DNA of 64,000 nucleotides from Sphingobacterium deserti (lineage in GTDB: Bacteria > Bacteroidota > Bacteroidia > Sphingobacteriales > Sphingobacteriaceae). Positions within the stretch are counted from its first letter, which is position 1. Each line of letters begins with the position of its first letter. The notes under the pieces are model-generated. The model was not told the origin of the DNA. It saw nothing but the letters and a program-made list of their open reading frames with translations, and ran no database searches. A program made the position numbers and the translations under genes. The stretch covers positions 1 to 64,000 of the forward strand of contig NZ_JJMU01000029.1 of assembly GCF_000757725.1 (NCBI RefSeq), written 5' to 3'. Below are positions 25,082 to 34,393 of this stretch, in pieces.

Positions 25082-25935
25082 AACATGCGTACCTCATTAT
25101 CGCCCACAATGAATTCGAGGTTTTGAGTAAGCTGATTACTGTTTTAGATGATCCGCGAAACGACATATACCTGCATTTTGACAAGAAGGTAGAAAACTGC
25201 CCCCTTTTGCAAACCCAACATGCGAAACTTCAGGTGCTGGAAGAAAGGCAGGATATTCGTTGGGGTTCGGTATCGCAGATCGAAGCAGAATACTTGCTTT
25301 TTGAAGCGGCTTTGGCAGATGCTGTTTCGTACGAGCGACTTCACCTTATTTCTGGAACCCATTTCCCGCTTAAAACGCAAGATGATATCCATGCTTTTTT
25401 TCAACAGCACCAGGGAAAAGAGGTGTTGAATTTCCTCTACACGAATTCTTATGAAATCGATATGAAACTGGCGAGATATCATTTCTTTTTGAATTACTTT
25501 CAATACGGAAAGCCCTGGATCCGGCGTATTGCAAACCTGTGTTGGCATGTCATTTTAAAACTACAATATATATTTTCTATCCGCCGACAAGCGCCAGATG
25601 TTCATATAAAAGCAAATAATTGGGTAAGTTTGACGGAGCAAGCTGTACGATACATTGTTTCACGAAAAAAAGATGTATTACGGAAATTCCGTTGGTCATT
25701 ATGCGGCGATGAATTTTTTGTACCCTATCTCTTGGCGGATGAAAAGTCCGGCTTTACCGTGGTTAATGAAGGAAAGCTTTTATTTAATGAATTTGAAGGA
25801 AGCAACCCTAGGGTGTTGACAATGGACGACTATACATTTTTAATAGATAGTGATTACCTATTTGCGCGAAAAGTTAGCCAGTCTGGGATGTCCTTGGTTG
25901 ATAAGTTAGTAGAGACCGTAAAAAAAGACGTATGA
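25078..25935 (+). CDS. GT14-family (core-2/I-branching-type) glycosyltransferase, copy 1
   Basis: This 285-residue protein resembles beta-1,6-N-acetylglucosaminyltransferases of family 14. Landmarks are MKHAYLIIAHNEFEVL, YLHFDKKV, RWGSVSQIEAE, HLISGTHFPLKT and the LCGDEFF motif. It is a tandem paralogue of the next gene and overlaps it by 4 bp. Such enzymes could add a branch to the repeat unit. The UDP-GlcNAc donor is inferred from the family. Confidence 0.88.
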   Translation: MKHAYLIIAHNEFEVLSKLITVLDDPRNDIYLHFDKKVENCPLLQTQHAKLQVLEERQDIRWGSVSQIEAEYLLFEAALADAVSYERLHLISGTHFPLKTQDDIHAFFQQHQGKEVLNFLYTNSYEIDMKLARYHFFLNYFQYGKPWIRRIANLCWHVILKLQYIFSIRRQAPDVHIKANNWVSLTEQAVRYIVSRKKDVLRKFRWSLCGDEFFVPYLLADEKSGFTVVNEGKLLFNEFEGSNPRVLTMDDYTFLIDSDYLFARKVSQSGMSLVDKLVETVKKDV

Positions 25936-26807
25936 AGCACGCTTATCTTATACTTGCTCATCATGAATTTGAACTTCTAGGCTATCTACTGGAGGCGCTG
26001 GATGATCCACGTAATACTGTCTTTATTCATTTTGATAAGAAAGTGGCTGTTCTACCAGTTTTGCGAACCTCTTTTGCAAACGTGATAATCCTTGAGGAGC
26101 GTGTTGATGTGCGTTGGGGCGATGTAAGTATTGTAGCAGCTGAACTTCTTTTGTTCCAGACAGCGCAAAACCACGGCAAGTATAGCCACTATCATCTATT
26201 ATCCGGCGTGGATATGCCGTTGCAAACGCAAGATGTTATTCATAGCTTTTGCGCCAAACATGCAAACAAGCAATTTATAGGCTATTCTCAGGGAGATCAA
26301 AAAGCGCACATTGAACGTAAAGTGCAGCGCTACCATCTCTTCCCGAAGCATTTTAGAACGAGCGGGAATATGGGCGACAAACTGAGAAAAATTCTTCGAT
26401 TTATTTGCTTACGGCTACAAATTATCTTGGATATTAAGCGAAACCTGGATATTGAATTTAAAAAAGGGACGCAATGGCTAAGCTTGACAGATGAATTTGT
26501 CGCCTTTCTGTTAGCTCAAAAGGACGATATCCTTAAACGTTACAATTATACGTTTTGTGCGGACGAGATCTTTGTGCAGACTGCCTGTTGGAACTCTCGC
26601 TTTCGAGAGCAAATATATGATATGACTCATGAAGGAAATGGTTCGCAACGCTTTATACAATGGCGGGACAACCAGTTAATCGATTGGGAAGTAAAAGATT
26701 TTGATACGTTGCAAAGATCCGATTTGCTCTTTGCACGGAAGTTTACTAGCCGGCATAATGATCTTCCAGCAGCGATACTACGAAAATTAAAAGAGGCCGA
26801 TCTATGA
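25932..26807 (+). CDS. GT14-family glycosyltransferase, copy 2
   Basis: This 291-residue paralogue of the previous protein has the same landmarks: MKHAYLILAHHEFELL, FIHFDKKV, RWGDVSIVAAE, HLLSGVDMPLQT and FCADEIFV. The two share the whole fold but differ at many residues, so the duplication is old and both are probably active on different acceptors. Overlaps both neighbours by 4 bp. Confidence 0.88.
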   Translation: MKHAYLILAHHEFELLGYLLEALDDPRNTVFIHFDKKVAVLPVLRTSFANVIILEERVDVRWGDVSIVAAELLLFQTAQNHGKYSHYHLLSGVDMPLQTQDVIHSFCAKHANKQFIGYSQGDQKAHIERKVQRYHLFPKHFRTSGNMGDKLRKILRFICLRLQIILDIKRNLDIEFKKGTQWLSLTDEFVAFLLAQKDDILKRYNYTFCADEIFVQTACWNSRFREQIYDMTHEGNGSQRFIQWRDNQLIDWEVKDFDTLQRSDLLFARKFTSRHNDLPAAILRKLKEADL

Positions 26808-27889
26808 ACCCAGAAAGCAAGTTGAAAAATCAATCGGAAATTATTGAAATGCTTCGTTTCCCTTTGATCATACTCGTTGTATTTGTGCATATGGCGCCAC
26901 TCGAACCCCAAGCGGTTTCTTGGCGGTTTGATAGCTATAGTTTATACTCGACGATTTCGGAAATTATATCTCACCATATAGGGCAGTTGGCCGTTCCTTT
27001 TTTCTTCGTATTTTCAGGGTATTTATTCTTTCTCAAAGACCAACAATGGACGTTTAATAATTATATTCAACAATTACATAAGCGATTGAAGACATTATTG
27101 ATTCCTTATCTTTTTTGGAACATAATCGTCATATTGATTATAGCGCTTATGAATACGCTATTTAACGCTCTAGGGCGCGGAAATAACGAAAACTACAGTG
27201 CTTTAAAAGAGAATTCAGTGTATGATTTGATGTGGTCGCTGCCTGTAAACATTCCTCTTTGGTATGTACGCGACCTAATGATTATGGTCTTACTCAGCCC
27301 GCTATTCTATTATTTTCTGAGTCGAACAAAGATTTTGGGTTTAGCTATTCTACTGCTTTTATATCTAGCTGTTCCTGATTTAGGCATTCCTGGATTAAGC
27401 GGTGTCGCTATTATGTACTTCGGTTTGGGAAGTTATTTAGGGATGTTTAAATATAATGTATTGCCATTTTGTGAGCAATACGGAAAGCTCTTTTTGCTTT
27501 TATCTTTTATATTTTTGGGTCTTGACTTGTATTACATCAATGAATTTATAGGCCAATACTTTTTTAGATGTTTTGTTGTTAGTACATTACCGGGTGTCTT
27601 TCTTATGGCCGTGCGATTTTCAGAAAAGAAAAGGCTCAAAAATATCCTCAAATCACTATCTCAGACGGTTTTTTTTATTTATGCAATACATACCGTTTAT
27701 TTTTTAGGTAAATTGAAGAGTATATTTACGGCAACTCAACTTTCAAATTCGGGATGGGGAATGTTAGCAGGTTACTTGATAATTCCCTTCATATGTGTGC
27801 TAATAATATTAGGGATCTACTATTCGATGAATCGCCTGCTACCAAAAACCCTATCTTTCATTACGGGAAGTAGAGTCAAACAACTGTAA
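26804..27889 (+). CDS. acyltransferase-3-type membrane protein
   Basis: This 361-residue inner-membrane protein with about ten helices is like the acyltransferase-3/WcaH-type family of sugar acetyl- or succinyltransferases. The first helix carries EIIEMLRFPLIILVVFVHM with the family His, and HHIGQLAVPFFFVFSGYLFF follows. It differs markedly from the acyltransferase at 20577. Predicted to decorate the polysaccharide. It starts inside the end of the GT14 gene. Confidence 0.87.
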   Translation: MNPESKLKNQSEIIEMLRFPLIILVVFVHMAPLEPQAVSWRFDSYSLYSTISEIISHHIGQLAVPFFFVFSGYLFFLKDQQWTFNNYIQQLHKRLKTLLIPYLFWNIIVILIIALMNTLFNALGRGNNENYSALKENSVYDLMWSLPVNIPLWYVRDLMIMVLLSPLFYYFLSRTKILGLAILLLLYLAVPDLGIPGLSGVAIMYFGLGSYLGMFKYNVLPFCEQYGKLFLLLSFIFLGLDLYYINEFIGQYFFRCFVVSTLPGVFLMAVRFSEKKRLKNILKSLSQTVFFIYAIHTVYFLGKLKSIFTATQLSNSGWGMLAGYLIIPFICVLIILGIYYSMNRLLPKTLSFITGSRVKQL

Positions 27890-27891
27890 TT

Positions 27892-28899
27892 ATGCTTATA
27901 GAAAATTCCAATGATCCGTTAGTATCCATTATTGTTCCTGTTTATAATGCAGAAGCTACCTTGCCTGATTGTTTACGCGCATTGGCAGAATTGGATTACC
28001 CAGCAATGGAATTATTATTTGTAAATGACAGCAGTACGGATGGGAGTCTAGCATTGCTGGAAAGTTTCATTCAAAAATTTTGTATGGGTGAGAGACAGGC
28101 AAAAATTGTGAGCCACGCCACGAACCAAGGTGTAGCTGCAGCGCGAAACAGCGGCTTAGAGCATGCTACCGGGATGTATATTTATTATGTTGATGCAGAT
28201 GATAGTTTAGCACCCAATGCGGTGTCGCTAGCGGTAAATAGAGCACAGGAGATGGACGCTGATATGGTAGGCTTCAATTGGTTTTTGACTTTTGATGAGA
28301 ACGAACGAAAGATGAATCAGCCTGCTTTTCAAACAGCATGGGAGGCATTGGAAAAGATGATGTTAGGTACGATGCGTTGGAACCTGTGGTTGTTTCTGGT
28401 GAAACGTTCCCTATATGAGCAACATGCAATCCGATTTACGCCTGGGATGAATATGGGGGAAGACCTGATGGTGATGGTGAAGCTGTTTTGCTACGCGCAG
28501 CATGTGGCTTTTATTGATCAGCCTTTATACCGTTACCGACAGTCGAACAGTGCTTCGCTGACAAAAACATATGCGCAAGAACACATAGCGCAAGTAACGC
28601 AAAATGTCAACGAGGTAGAAATATTTTTGAAAGCCAGTCAGTATGCCCCCCAGTTAGGGAATCTGCTTGAGCAATTGAAACTCAATATTAAGCTGCCTTT
28701 ATTGATTTCTGCTAAAACGGCGCAATACAAGCTATGGCGAAGGTGGTTTCCTGAAGCAAATGCATTTGTCTGGAAAAATAAGGCGTTGCCTTGGCGCACA
28801 CGGTTCATCCAATATTTAGCACTGAAAAAGCAATTTTGGCTGCTGAAAATATATTATTATTTTGTGATACGTTTTGTATATGGTGTAATTTACAGATAG
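27892..28899 (+). CDS. GT2-family glycosyltransferase
   Basis: This protein of 335 residues has the EpsH/HyaD-like family-2 start PLVSIIVPVYNAEATLPDCL, FVNDSSTDGS, VAAARNSGL and the metal-binding YVDADDS. It is a GT-A enzyme with a short hydrophobic C-terminus that may lie on the membrane. It sits 2 bp after the acyltransferase and 6 bp before wzy. Confidence 0.9.
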   Translation: MLIENSNDPLVSIIVPVYNAEATLPDCLRALAELDYPAMELLFVNDSSTDGSLALLESFIQKFCMGERQAKIVSHATNQGVAAARNSGLEHATGMYIYYVDADDSLAPNAVSLAVNRAQEMDADMVGFNWFLTFDENERKMNQPAFQTAWEALEKMMLGTMRWNLWLFLVKRSLYEQHAIRFTPGMNMGEDLMVMVKLFCYAQHVAFIDQPLYRYRQSNSASLTKTYAQEHIAQVTQNVNEVEIFLKASQYAPQLGNLLEQLKLNIKLPLLISAKTAQYKLWRRWFPEANAFVWKNKALPWRTRFIQYLALKKQFWLLKIYYYFVIRFVYGVIYR

Positions 28900-28905
28900 G
28901 GAGAC

Positions 28906-30186
28906 ATGCTTAAATTTTTACAATACATATCGTTGACTATATTGGTAAGTCTCTATTACTTTCCCATAGGCTTGTCGATACTTCCCGCAAGTTTAAATAC
29001 AAAAAATGTTTTGGCATTGGCGGGGATTTTTTTTCTGCTGTATGACTGTATAAAAGCCAAGCATGTAAAAATATCGTTGAATTTGCTCGGATCTATCGGT
29101 CTAGCGGTTGTATTTTCACTCATTTGCTTGTATGCCATAGATTATAACCGGACGGTGGATTATGCGTATGCGAATTATTACGTTTCTTTTGCCGTATGGA
29201 TGTTTGGTGCATATACTGTTTGTACAGCCATTCGCTATGTACATGGGACTGCCAATTTTAAACGTATTACGTTGTATTTAACAGCGGTATGCTTTGCGCA
29301 GTGTGTGGCCGCCATGCTAATTGACCGTATACCTGCCGTACAGGCCTTGGTAGACAGTTATGTAAATCAAGGCCAAGAATTTTTTGAAGAAGTCGATCGT
29401 TTGTATGGAATTGGCGCTGCCTTAGACACGGCAGGAGTAAGGTTTTCATTGGTGTTGGTGATGATTGCGGCGTTATTGGTCAATGATACTAAGATACGCT
29501 CCAACGCTTGGTATGTAGCCTTGCTGTTATTGGCGTTTTTTACCATTACGTTGATTGGAAATATGATGGCCAGAACGACCTTCCTCGGTTTTGGTATGGC
29601 CTTGGCCTACTTAGCCATTGCTACCGATGCCTGGAAGCTGGTTATTCGGGAACGGTTTTTTAAGTTCTTTTTAGTGTTTTTGCTGATCCTTGCCCTCGGA
29701 ATATCGATTTCGGTATATCTCTATCAGACGGATGAAAGCTTCTACCATAACATGCGCTTTGCCTTTGAAGGTTTTTTTAATTGGGTGGAGAAAGGCGAGT
29801 GGCGCACAGATTCTACAGATAAGCTGAACCGTGAAATGTGGATTTGGCCAGAAGATACCAAAAGCTGGATTATCGGAACAGGTCTGTTTGATAATTTTGT
29901 ATATAGTACAGATATTGGCTATTGCCGTTTTATCCTGTATTGCGGGCTTAGCGGTTTTTCCGTATTTGCCCTTTTCTTCATCTATAATGCCTATATCTTT
30001 GCCCAGCAAAATAAGCGCTATGCGCTGATGTTTTTCTTTTTCGTGCTCATAACCTTTGTCATCTGGCTTAAAGTAGCAACGGATATTTTTGTTATCTATG
30101 CGCTATTTTACTGCCTGGACGGGATAGAACAAAAAACCTTTGCCCGAAAACGGGTAGCGCAACCTACTTTAGCCACAGCTGTATGA
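28906..30186 (+). CDS. wzy: Wzy-type O-antigen/EPS polymerase
   Basis: This 426-residue integral membrane protein has about 11-12 helices and one long periplasmic loop (residues ~260-320, with WVEKGEWRTDST). Family members are poorly conserved in sequence, but the topology, the ARTTFLGFG segment and the place between glycosyltransferases fit a polymerase that joins repeat units at the periplasmic side. No other gene in the operon fits that role. The stop overlaps the next start by 4 bp. Confidence 0.78.
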   Translation: MLKFLQYISLTILVSLYYFPIGLSILPASLNTKNVLALAGIFFLLYDCIKAKHVKISLNLLGSIGLAVVFSLICLYAIDYNRTVDYAYANYYVSFAVWMFGAYTVCTAIRYVHGTANFKRITLYLTAVCFAQCVAAMLIDRIPAVQALVDSYVNQGQEFFEEVDRLYGIGAALDTAGVRFSLVLVMIAALLVNDTKIRSNAWYVALLLLAFFTITLIGNMMARTTFLGFGMALAYLAIATDAWKLVIRERFFKFFLVFLLILALGISISVYLYQTDESFYHNMRFAFEGFFNWVEKGEWRTDSTDKLNREMWIWPEDTKSWIIGTGLFDNFVYSTDIGYCRFILYCGLSGFSVFALFFIYNAYIFAQQNKRYALMFFFFVLITFVIWLKVATDIFVIYALFYCLDGIEQKTFARKRVAQPTLATAV

Positions 30187-31316
30187 AGATAGTCTATTGT
30201 ATTGCAGCAACCAGTAACTCAGGCGGGATGGAACGTGTACTGACTAATAAGGCCAACTACTTCGCAAAACTGGGGTTCGATGTGCATATTGTGACGACAG
30301 ATCAACGCGGCATGGCTAGTTTTTTTGACTTAGATCCGCGTGTGCAACAGCATGACCTAGGCATCAACTATGTACTGAACAACGGAAGAGGTCTTTTGGA
30401 AAAGTTGTTTAGCTACCGTGTTAAACAGCGCCAACACCATCAGCGGCTAGACCAACTCCTTCATCAATTGCAGCCCGACATTACGGTCTCTATGTTTGAT
30501 CATGAAGTGTCTTTTCTTTACAAGATCGGCGATGGAAGCAGAAAGATAGTAGAAATACACTTTTCTCGCTTTAAACGTTTGCAATACGGTCGTCGTGGTA
30601 TTTGGGGCTTCATCGATCAATGGCGGAGCAAGCAGGATGTGTCTTTTGCAAAGCGTTATGAACGGTTTGTCGTTCTCACACAAGAAGATAAGGGATACTG
30701 GGGAGCATTGCCAAATATCAGGGTCATCCCAAATGCTAATAGTTTTGTTCCCACATCTGTCTCGGATTTAACCAGTCAGCAGGTGATCGCGGTAGGTCGG
30801 TATGACTACCAAAAGCGTTTTGAAGATCTTGTATACGCTTGGAAAGAGGTTAAAGCAACTTGTCCCGGTTGGTCTTTAAATATTTTCGGTCACGGGCCAT
30901 TGCGCGATAGTTTGCAGCGGCAAATTCAAAGCTCTGGTTTGCAAGACGTTGTTAAGCTGCGCGAACCGGTTAAAAATATTGAAGGGCAATACGTTCAGCA
31001 TGCTCTATTGGCAATGACCTCGCGCTATGAAGGATTACCCATGGCATTGCTGGAAGCACAAGCGTGTGGTCTGCCGTTGGTAGCATATGCCTGCAAATGT
31101 GGTCCTCGCGATATTATCAGCGACGGCGAAAACGGTTTCCTAATTAATGAAGGCGATACATCAGGTTTGGCAAAACATATCATTCAACTAATAGAAGATG
31201 ATACTTTGCGTAAAAAGATGGGGCAGGAAGCAAAGCGTTTGTCTTTGCAATACGCGGAAGAAGTTGTGATGAAATATTGGCTTGATTTATTTGATGAATT
31301 ACATGTTAAAGCGTAG
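30183..31316 (+). CDS. GT4-family glycosyltransferase
   Basis: This 377-residue GT-B enzyme starts MKIVYCIAATSNSGGMERVL (typical of the AmsD/WbbO-like group), has VIAVGRYDYQKRFEDL, and the E-x7-E motif in SRYEGLPMALLEAQACGLP. It starts within the wzy stop. Donor and acceptor unknown. Confidence 0.9.
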   Translation: MKIVYCIAATSNSGGMERVLTNKANYFAKLGFDVHIVTTDQRGMASFFDLDPRVQQHDLGINYVLNNGRGLLEKLFSYRVKQRQHHQRLDQLLHQLQPDITVSMFDHEVSFLYKIGDGSRKIVEIHFSRFKRLQYGRRGIWGFIDQWRSKQDVSFAKRYERFVVLTQEDKGYWGALPNIRVIPNANSFVPTSVSDLTSQQVIAVGRYDYQKRFEDLVYAWKEVKATCPGWSLNIFGHGPLRDSLQRQIQSSGLQDVVKLREPVKNIEGQYVQHALLAMTSRYEGLPMALLEAQACGLPLVAYACKCGPRDIISDGENGFLINEGDTSGLAKHIIQLIEDDTLRKKMGQEAKRLSLQYAEEVVMKYWLDLFDELHVKA

Positions 31317-31322
31317 CGCGTA

Positions 31323-32459
31323 ATGGAACGAGATAACCAACTCCGACAGAAAAAAACCATTGTTATCTCTGCCGTAAATTTAAACAGAGGAGGTACGCTA
31401 CGAATATTGCGCGATTGTCTAAGTTACCTTTCCAGCATGGCCGTAAATGAGGACTACCGTATCGTGGCCATCGTCTATAAAAGAGAGCTCGTAGACTTTC
31501 CAAATATCGACTATATTGAAACCCAATGGCCTAAAAAAAGATGGATCAACAGGCTTTGGTATGAGTATTTCTCCCTTCGCAAAATATCAAAAAGCTTGCA
31601 GCCCGTAGAATTGTGGTTTTCGTTGCATGATACGACGCCTTCTGTATTGGCAAGGCGCCGAGTCGTATACTGCCATAATTCCTTTCCATTTCTCAAATGG
31701 AATTTTAGAGATCTGCTATTTGCGCCAAAAATTGTTCTTTTTGCGCTGTTTTCCCGTTTTTTTTACCAGTTCAACATCCACAAAAACGACTATGTCGTTG
31801 TGCAGCAGGAATGGTTTCGTACCGCCTTTGTACGGCTATTTAACTTGCATGCCAAACATATTATCGTTGCGCCGCCAAAAGTCGCAAAATCGCAAGTGGA
31901 TGTGCCTATGCAAAAGGGTGCAAAAGAGAAGACGGTTTTTATCTATCCTGCCATTGCAGATAGCCATAAGAATTTTGAATGTATCTGTGCCGCTGCTGAA
32001 TTACTATGGATGAAAGGTGTGCGTAACTTTGAGGTGCTTCTGACAATAAGCGGTGAAGAAAATAAATACACGAGATGGCTGTTTAAGCGATGGGCGAAGA
32101 AAGTTCCGGCCTTACGGTTTTTGGGTTATCTCGATCAAACAACACTATTTCATTACTATCAATTGTCTGACTGCCTGATTTTCCCCTCAAAAGTGGAAAC
32201 CTGGGGTTTGCCTATTTCTGAGTTTTCGCGTTATCAACGGCCGCTTTTACTTGCGGATCTTCCGTATGCTCACGAAACAGCTCAAGGTAATGAGGAGGTC
32301 GCCTTTTTTGATATAAATGATTACCAGGTTCTAGCGGGCTATATGGAAAAGATTATCGCCGGCGACAACTCTTTTTTAAACCCTGTGTACGCCAGAGCTA
32401 TTGAAGAGCCACTGGTGCAGTCATGGGAAGAATTATTTACGAAATTATTGGAACGATAG
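31323..32459 (+). CDS. GT4-like glycosyltransferase
   Basis: This 378-residue GT-B-fold protein is less typical than its neighbours. The N-terminal loop is VNLNRGGTLRILRD, and the donor-binding end is FPSKVETWGLPISEFS, where WGLP replaces the usual EGLP/EGFG. The middle (about residues 110-160) is rich in aromatic and hydrophobic residues, suggesting contact with the membrane. Six bp separate it from the gene upstream. Confidence 0.82.
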   Translation: MERDNQLRQKKTIVISAVNLNRGGTLRILRDCLSYLSSMAVNEDYRIVAIVYKRELVDFPNIDYIETQWPKKRWINRLWYEYFSLRKISKSLQPVELWFSLHDTTPSVLARRRVVYCHNSFPFLKWNFRDLLFAPKIVLFALFSRFFYQFNIHKNDYVVVQQEWFRTAFVRLFNLHAKHIIVAPPKVAKSQVDVPMQKGAKEKTVFIYPAIADSHKNFECICAAAELLWMKGVRNFEVLLTISGEENKYTRWLFKRWAKKVPALRFLGYLDQTTLFHYYQLSDCLIFPSKVETWGLPISEFSRYQRPLLLADLPYAHETAQGNEEVAFFDINDYQVLAGYMEKIIAGDNSFLNPVYARAIEEPLVQSWEELFTKLLER

Positions 32460-32464
32460 ACCCT

Positions 32465-33577
32465 ATGAAAGTACTCCAACTGGGTAAGTTTTACCCGATC
32501 CGCGGCGGTGTAGAGAAAGTGATGTACGACTTGATGTTGGGACTATCAGAAACCGGTGTGCACTGCGACATGCTTTGTGCATCTACGGAAGACCACGCAG
32601 CCGGTACCATCAAAATAAATGAATTTGCCAATTTGTTTGTCGTTCCCACGCAACTTAGTTTGGCAGCTACAAAGCTTGCTCCGGCGATGATTAGCAGATT
32701 GCGAAACATCGCAAAGCAATACGATATTATCCATGTGCACCATCCGGATCCGATGGCGTGTTTGGCGCTATTTCTTTCAGGATACAAAGGCAAAGTATTG
32801 CTGCATTGGCATAGTGACATCCTCAAGCAGAAAGTTCTGCTGAAGGCATATGCGCCTTTGCAGCGCTGGCTTATTAAGCGCGCGGACAGGATATTAGGCA
32901 CGACACCTAAATATGTCTCAGAATCGCCATTTCTGCAAAAGGTGCAACATAAAACGGGATATATTCCTATTGGCGTGGAGCCGCTGCAGCCTGAAGCAGC
33001 ATTGGTGGAAAAGATTCAAAAACGCTATCCCGGCAAAAAGATTATCTTCTCTTTAGGCCGACTCGTAAGCTACAAAGGCTATGAGTACCTCATTAAGGCC
33101 GCGCTCAAATTGAGTGATGACTACTGCGTGGTTATAGGCGGAAAGGGCCCACTGCAACAAAGTTTAGAAGCCTTGATTGTAGAGCGTGGTCTACAACAGA
33201 AAGTTTTCCTGGTTGGCTATATTCCGGATGAGGAAATTCCTGCATATTTTGCAGCGGCAAATCAGTTTTGCTTACCCTCCATATTGAAAACAGAGGCGTT
33301 TGCCATTGTGCAGATTGAAGCGATGTCTTGCGGAAGGCCGGTGGTATCTACAGATATTCCGGGATCTGGGGTAAGTTGGGTCAATCAGGATGGTGAATCT
33401 GGGTTGATCGCACCGATTGAGGATGCGAACGCGCTCGCCGAGAAAATTTTACAGATAGGTGAAGACGACGAACGCTATCAACGGCTGGCCGCTGGTGCAA
33501 AAAATCGGTATAATACATGCTTTACGCGAGTAGAGATGGTGAAGGTATGCCTTGGGTATTATCAGGAGGTATTGTAA
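32465..33577 (+). CDS. GT4-family glycosyltransferase
   Basis: This 370-residue GT-B enzyme starts MKVLQLGKFYPIRGGVEKVM, with HVHHPDPMACL, IFSLGRLVSYKGYEYL and the E-x7-E motif in KTEAFAIVQIEAMSCGRPVV. It resembles mannosyl- and rhamnosyltransferases of the WbaZ type. An upstream in-frame ATG at 32423 lies inside the previous gene; the ATG at 32465 fits the family start. About 100 AT-rich bp follow before the peptidase-like gene, where the operon changes character. Confidence 0.9.
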   Translation: MKVLQLGKFYPIRGGVEKVMYDLMLGLSETGVHCDMLCASTEDHAAGTIKINEFANLFVVPTQLSLAATKLAPAMISRLRNIAKQYDIIHVHHPDPMACLALFLSGYKGKVLLHWHSDILKQKVLLKAYAPLQRWLIKRADRILGTTPKYVSESPFLQKVQHKTGYIPIGVEPLQPEAALVEKIQKRYPGKKIIFSLGRLVSYKGYEYLIKAALKLSDDYCVVIGGKGPLQQSLEALIVERGLQQKVFLVGYIPDEEIPAYFAAANQFCLPSILKTEAFAIVQIEAMSCGRPVVSTDIPGSGVSWVNQDGESGLIAPIEDANALAEKILQIGEDDERYQRLAAGAKNRYNTCFTRVEMVKVCLGYYQEVL

Positions 33578-33679
33578 AGGAAATAAAAGAAAACTCGCGT
33601 GTTTACGTTATATTTTTTGATAAATTGTAAAGTATTTACGTATTTTAACAGGTACAAAATACAAGTATAGTTGGAGGGT

Positions 33680-34117
33680 ATGGATCGGAAAGTCATCATA
33701 AACAATCATATTTTTTTCGATGAAATCCAGTTTCATCTTGCGAAGGGTAAGGCGGTTTCCTTTATTGTGCGAGGTGAGAGTATGCGGCCTTTCTTGTTTG
33801 AAGGGGATAAAGTGCAGGTTCGTACTGCCGATGGCCAACGCTTAAAGCTGGGAGATATACTGTTGGCAAAATGGCGCGGTAATTATGTATTGCATCGATT
33901 GGTGACCAAAAAAAGAGATAAATTTGGATTGGCAGGCGATGCTAACTTTTCGCAAATTGAGTGGGTTGAAGAACTCGACATTATCGCAAAAGTGGTAGGC
34001 GTTACACGTGGAGGAAGCAAACTTAAAAATCCTGAAGGCAGATTAAACCGTATATTAGGCGTACTTTGGTTTTATATGCGGCCAGCGAGACGAGTGGTCG
34101 CTAAAATAAAAAAATAA
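33680..34117 (+). CDS. S24/S26-type peptidase (SipW-like) of the peptide cassette
   Basis: This protein of 145 residues has the catalytic-serine motif of signal-peptidase/LexA-fold proteases, VRGESMRPFLFEGDKV with Ser34. YVLHRLV then places His72 where SipW- and ER-type signal peptidases use His instead of Lys, followed by LAGDANFSQIE, which matches the family's GDAN motif. There is no N-terminal membrane anchor; the C-terminus (RILGVLWFYM) is weakly hydrophobic. The start at 33680 has TGGAGG just upstream; a TTG at 33671 also opens the frame. First gene of a five-gene cassette. Candidate processing protease for a peptide substrate that I could not find. Confidence 0.78.
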   Translation: MDRKVIINNHIFFDEIQFHLAKGKAVSFIVRGESMRPFLFEGDKVQVRTADGQRLKLGDILLAKWRGNYVLHRLVTKKRDKFGLAGDANFSQIEWVEELDIIAKVVGVTRGGSKLKNPEGRLNRILGVLWFYMRPARRVVAKIKK

Positions 34118-34120
34118 ACA

Positions 34121-34390
34121 ATGAACTTAAGAGAAGACTTAATTCTAAGGCATGTAGGTGAAGATTACATTATTGTAGAGCCTGGTCAAGATCAAATTGA
34201 TATGTCGCGTGTTTACACGTTAAATGAGACAGCAGCATGGCTTTGGGAACAATTACAAGGCAAGGAATTTCAGCTGTCGGACGTGACGAACCTGCTTTTA
34301 GATCGGTATGAGGTCGATGAGACAACTGCTGCTGACGATGCAGAGAAGCTGATCGAGTTGTTCCGTGCGCAAAACTTACTTAAAGGATAA
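34121..34390 (+). CDS. PqqD-like peptide-binding protein (RRE fold)
   Basis: This 89-residue protein matches the PqqD/RRE family: a short beta-rich N-terminus (LRHVGEDYIIVEPG), VYTLNETAAWLWEQLQG, and a C-terminal helix pair (DVTNLLLDRYEVDETTAADDAEKLI) typical of this fold. RRE proteins bind leader peptides of ribosomally made, modified peptides and bring them to the modifying enzymes. It is 3 bp from its neighbour on each side. No radical-SAM protein, transglutaminase-like protease or asparagine-synthetase-like cyclase of known RiPP types lies nearby, so this is not an ordinary PQQ or lasso-peptide cluster. Confidence 0.85.
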   Translation: MNLREDLILRHVGEDYIIVEPGQDQIDMSRVYTLNETAAWLWEQLQGKEFQLSDVTNLLLDRYEVDETTAADDAEKLIELFRAQNLLKG

Positions 34391-34393
34391 TGA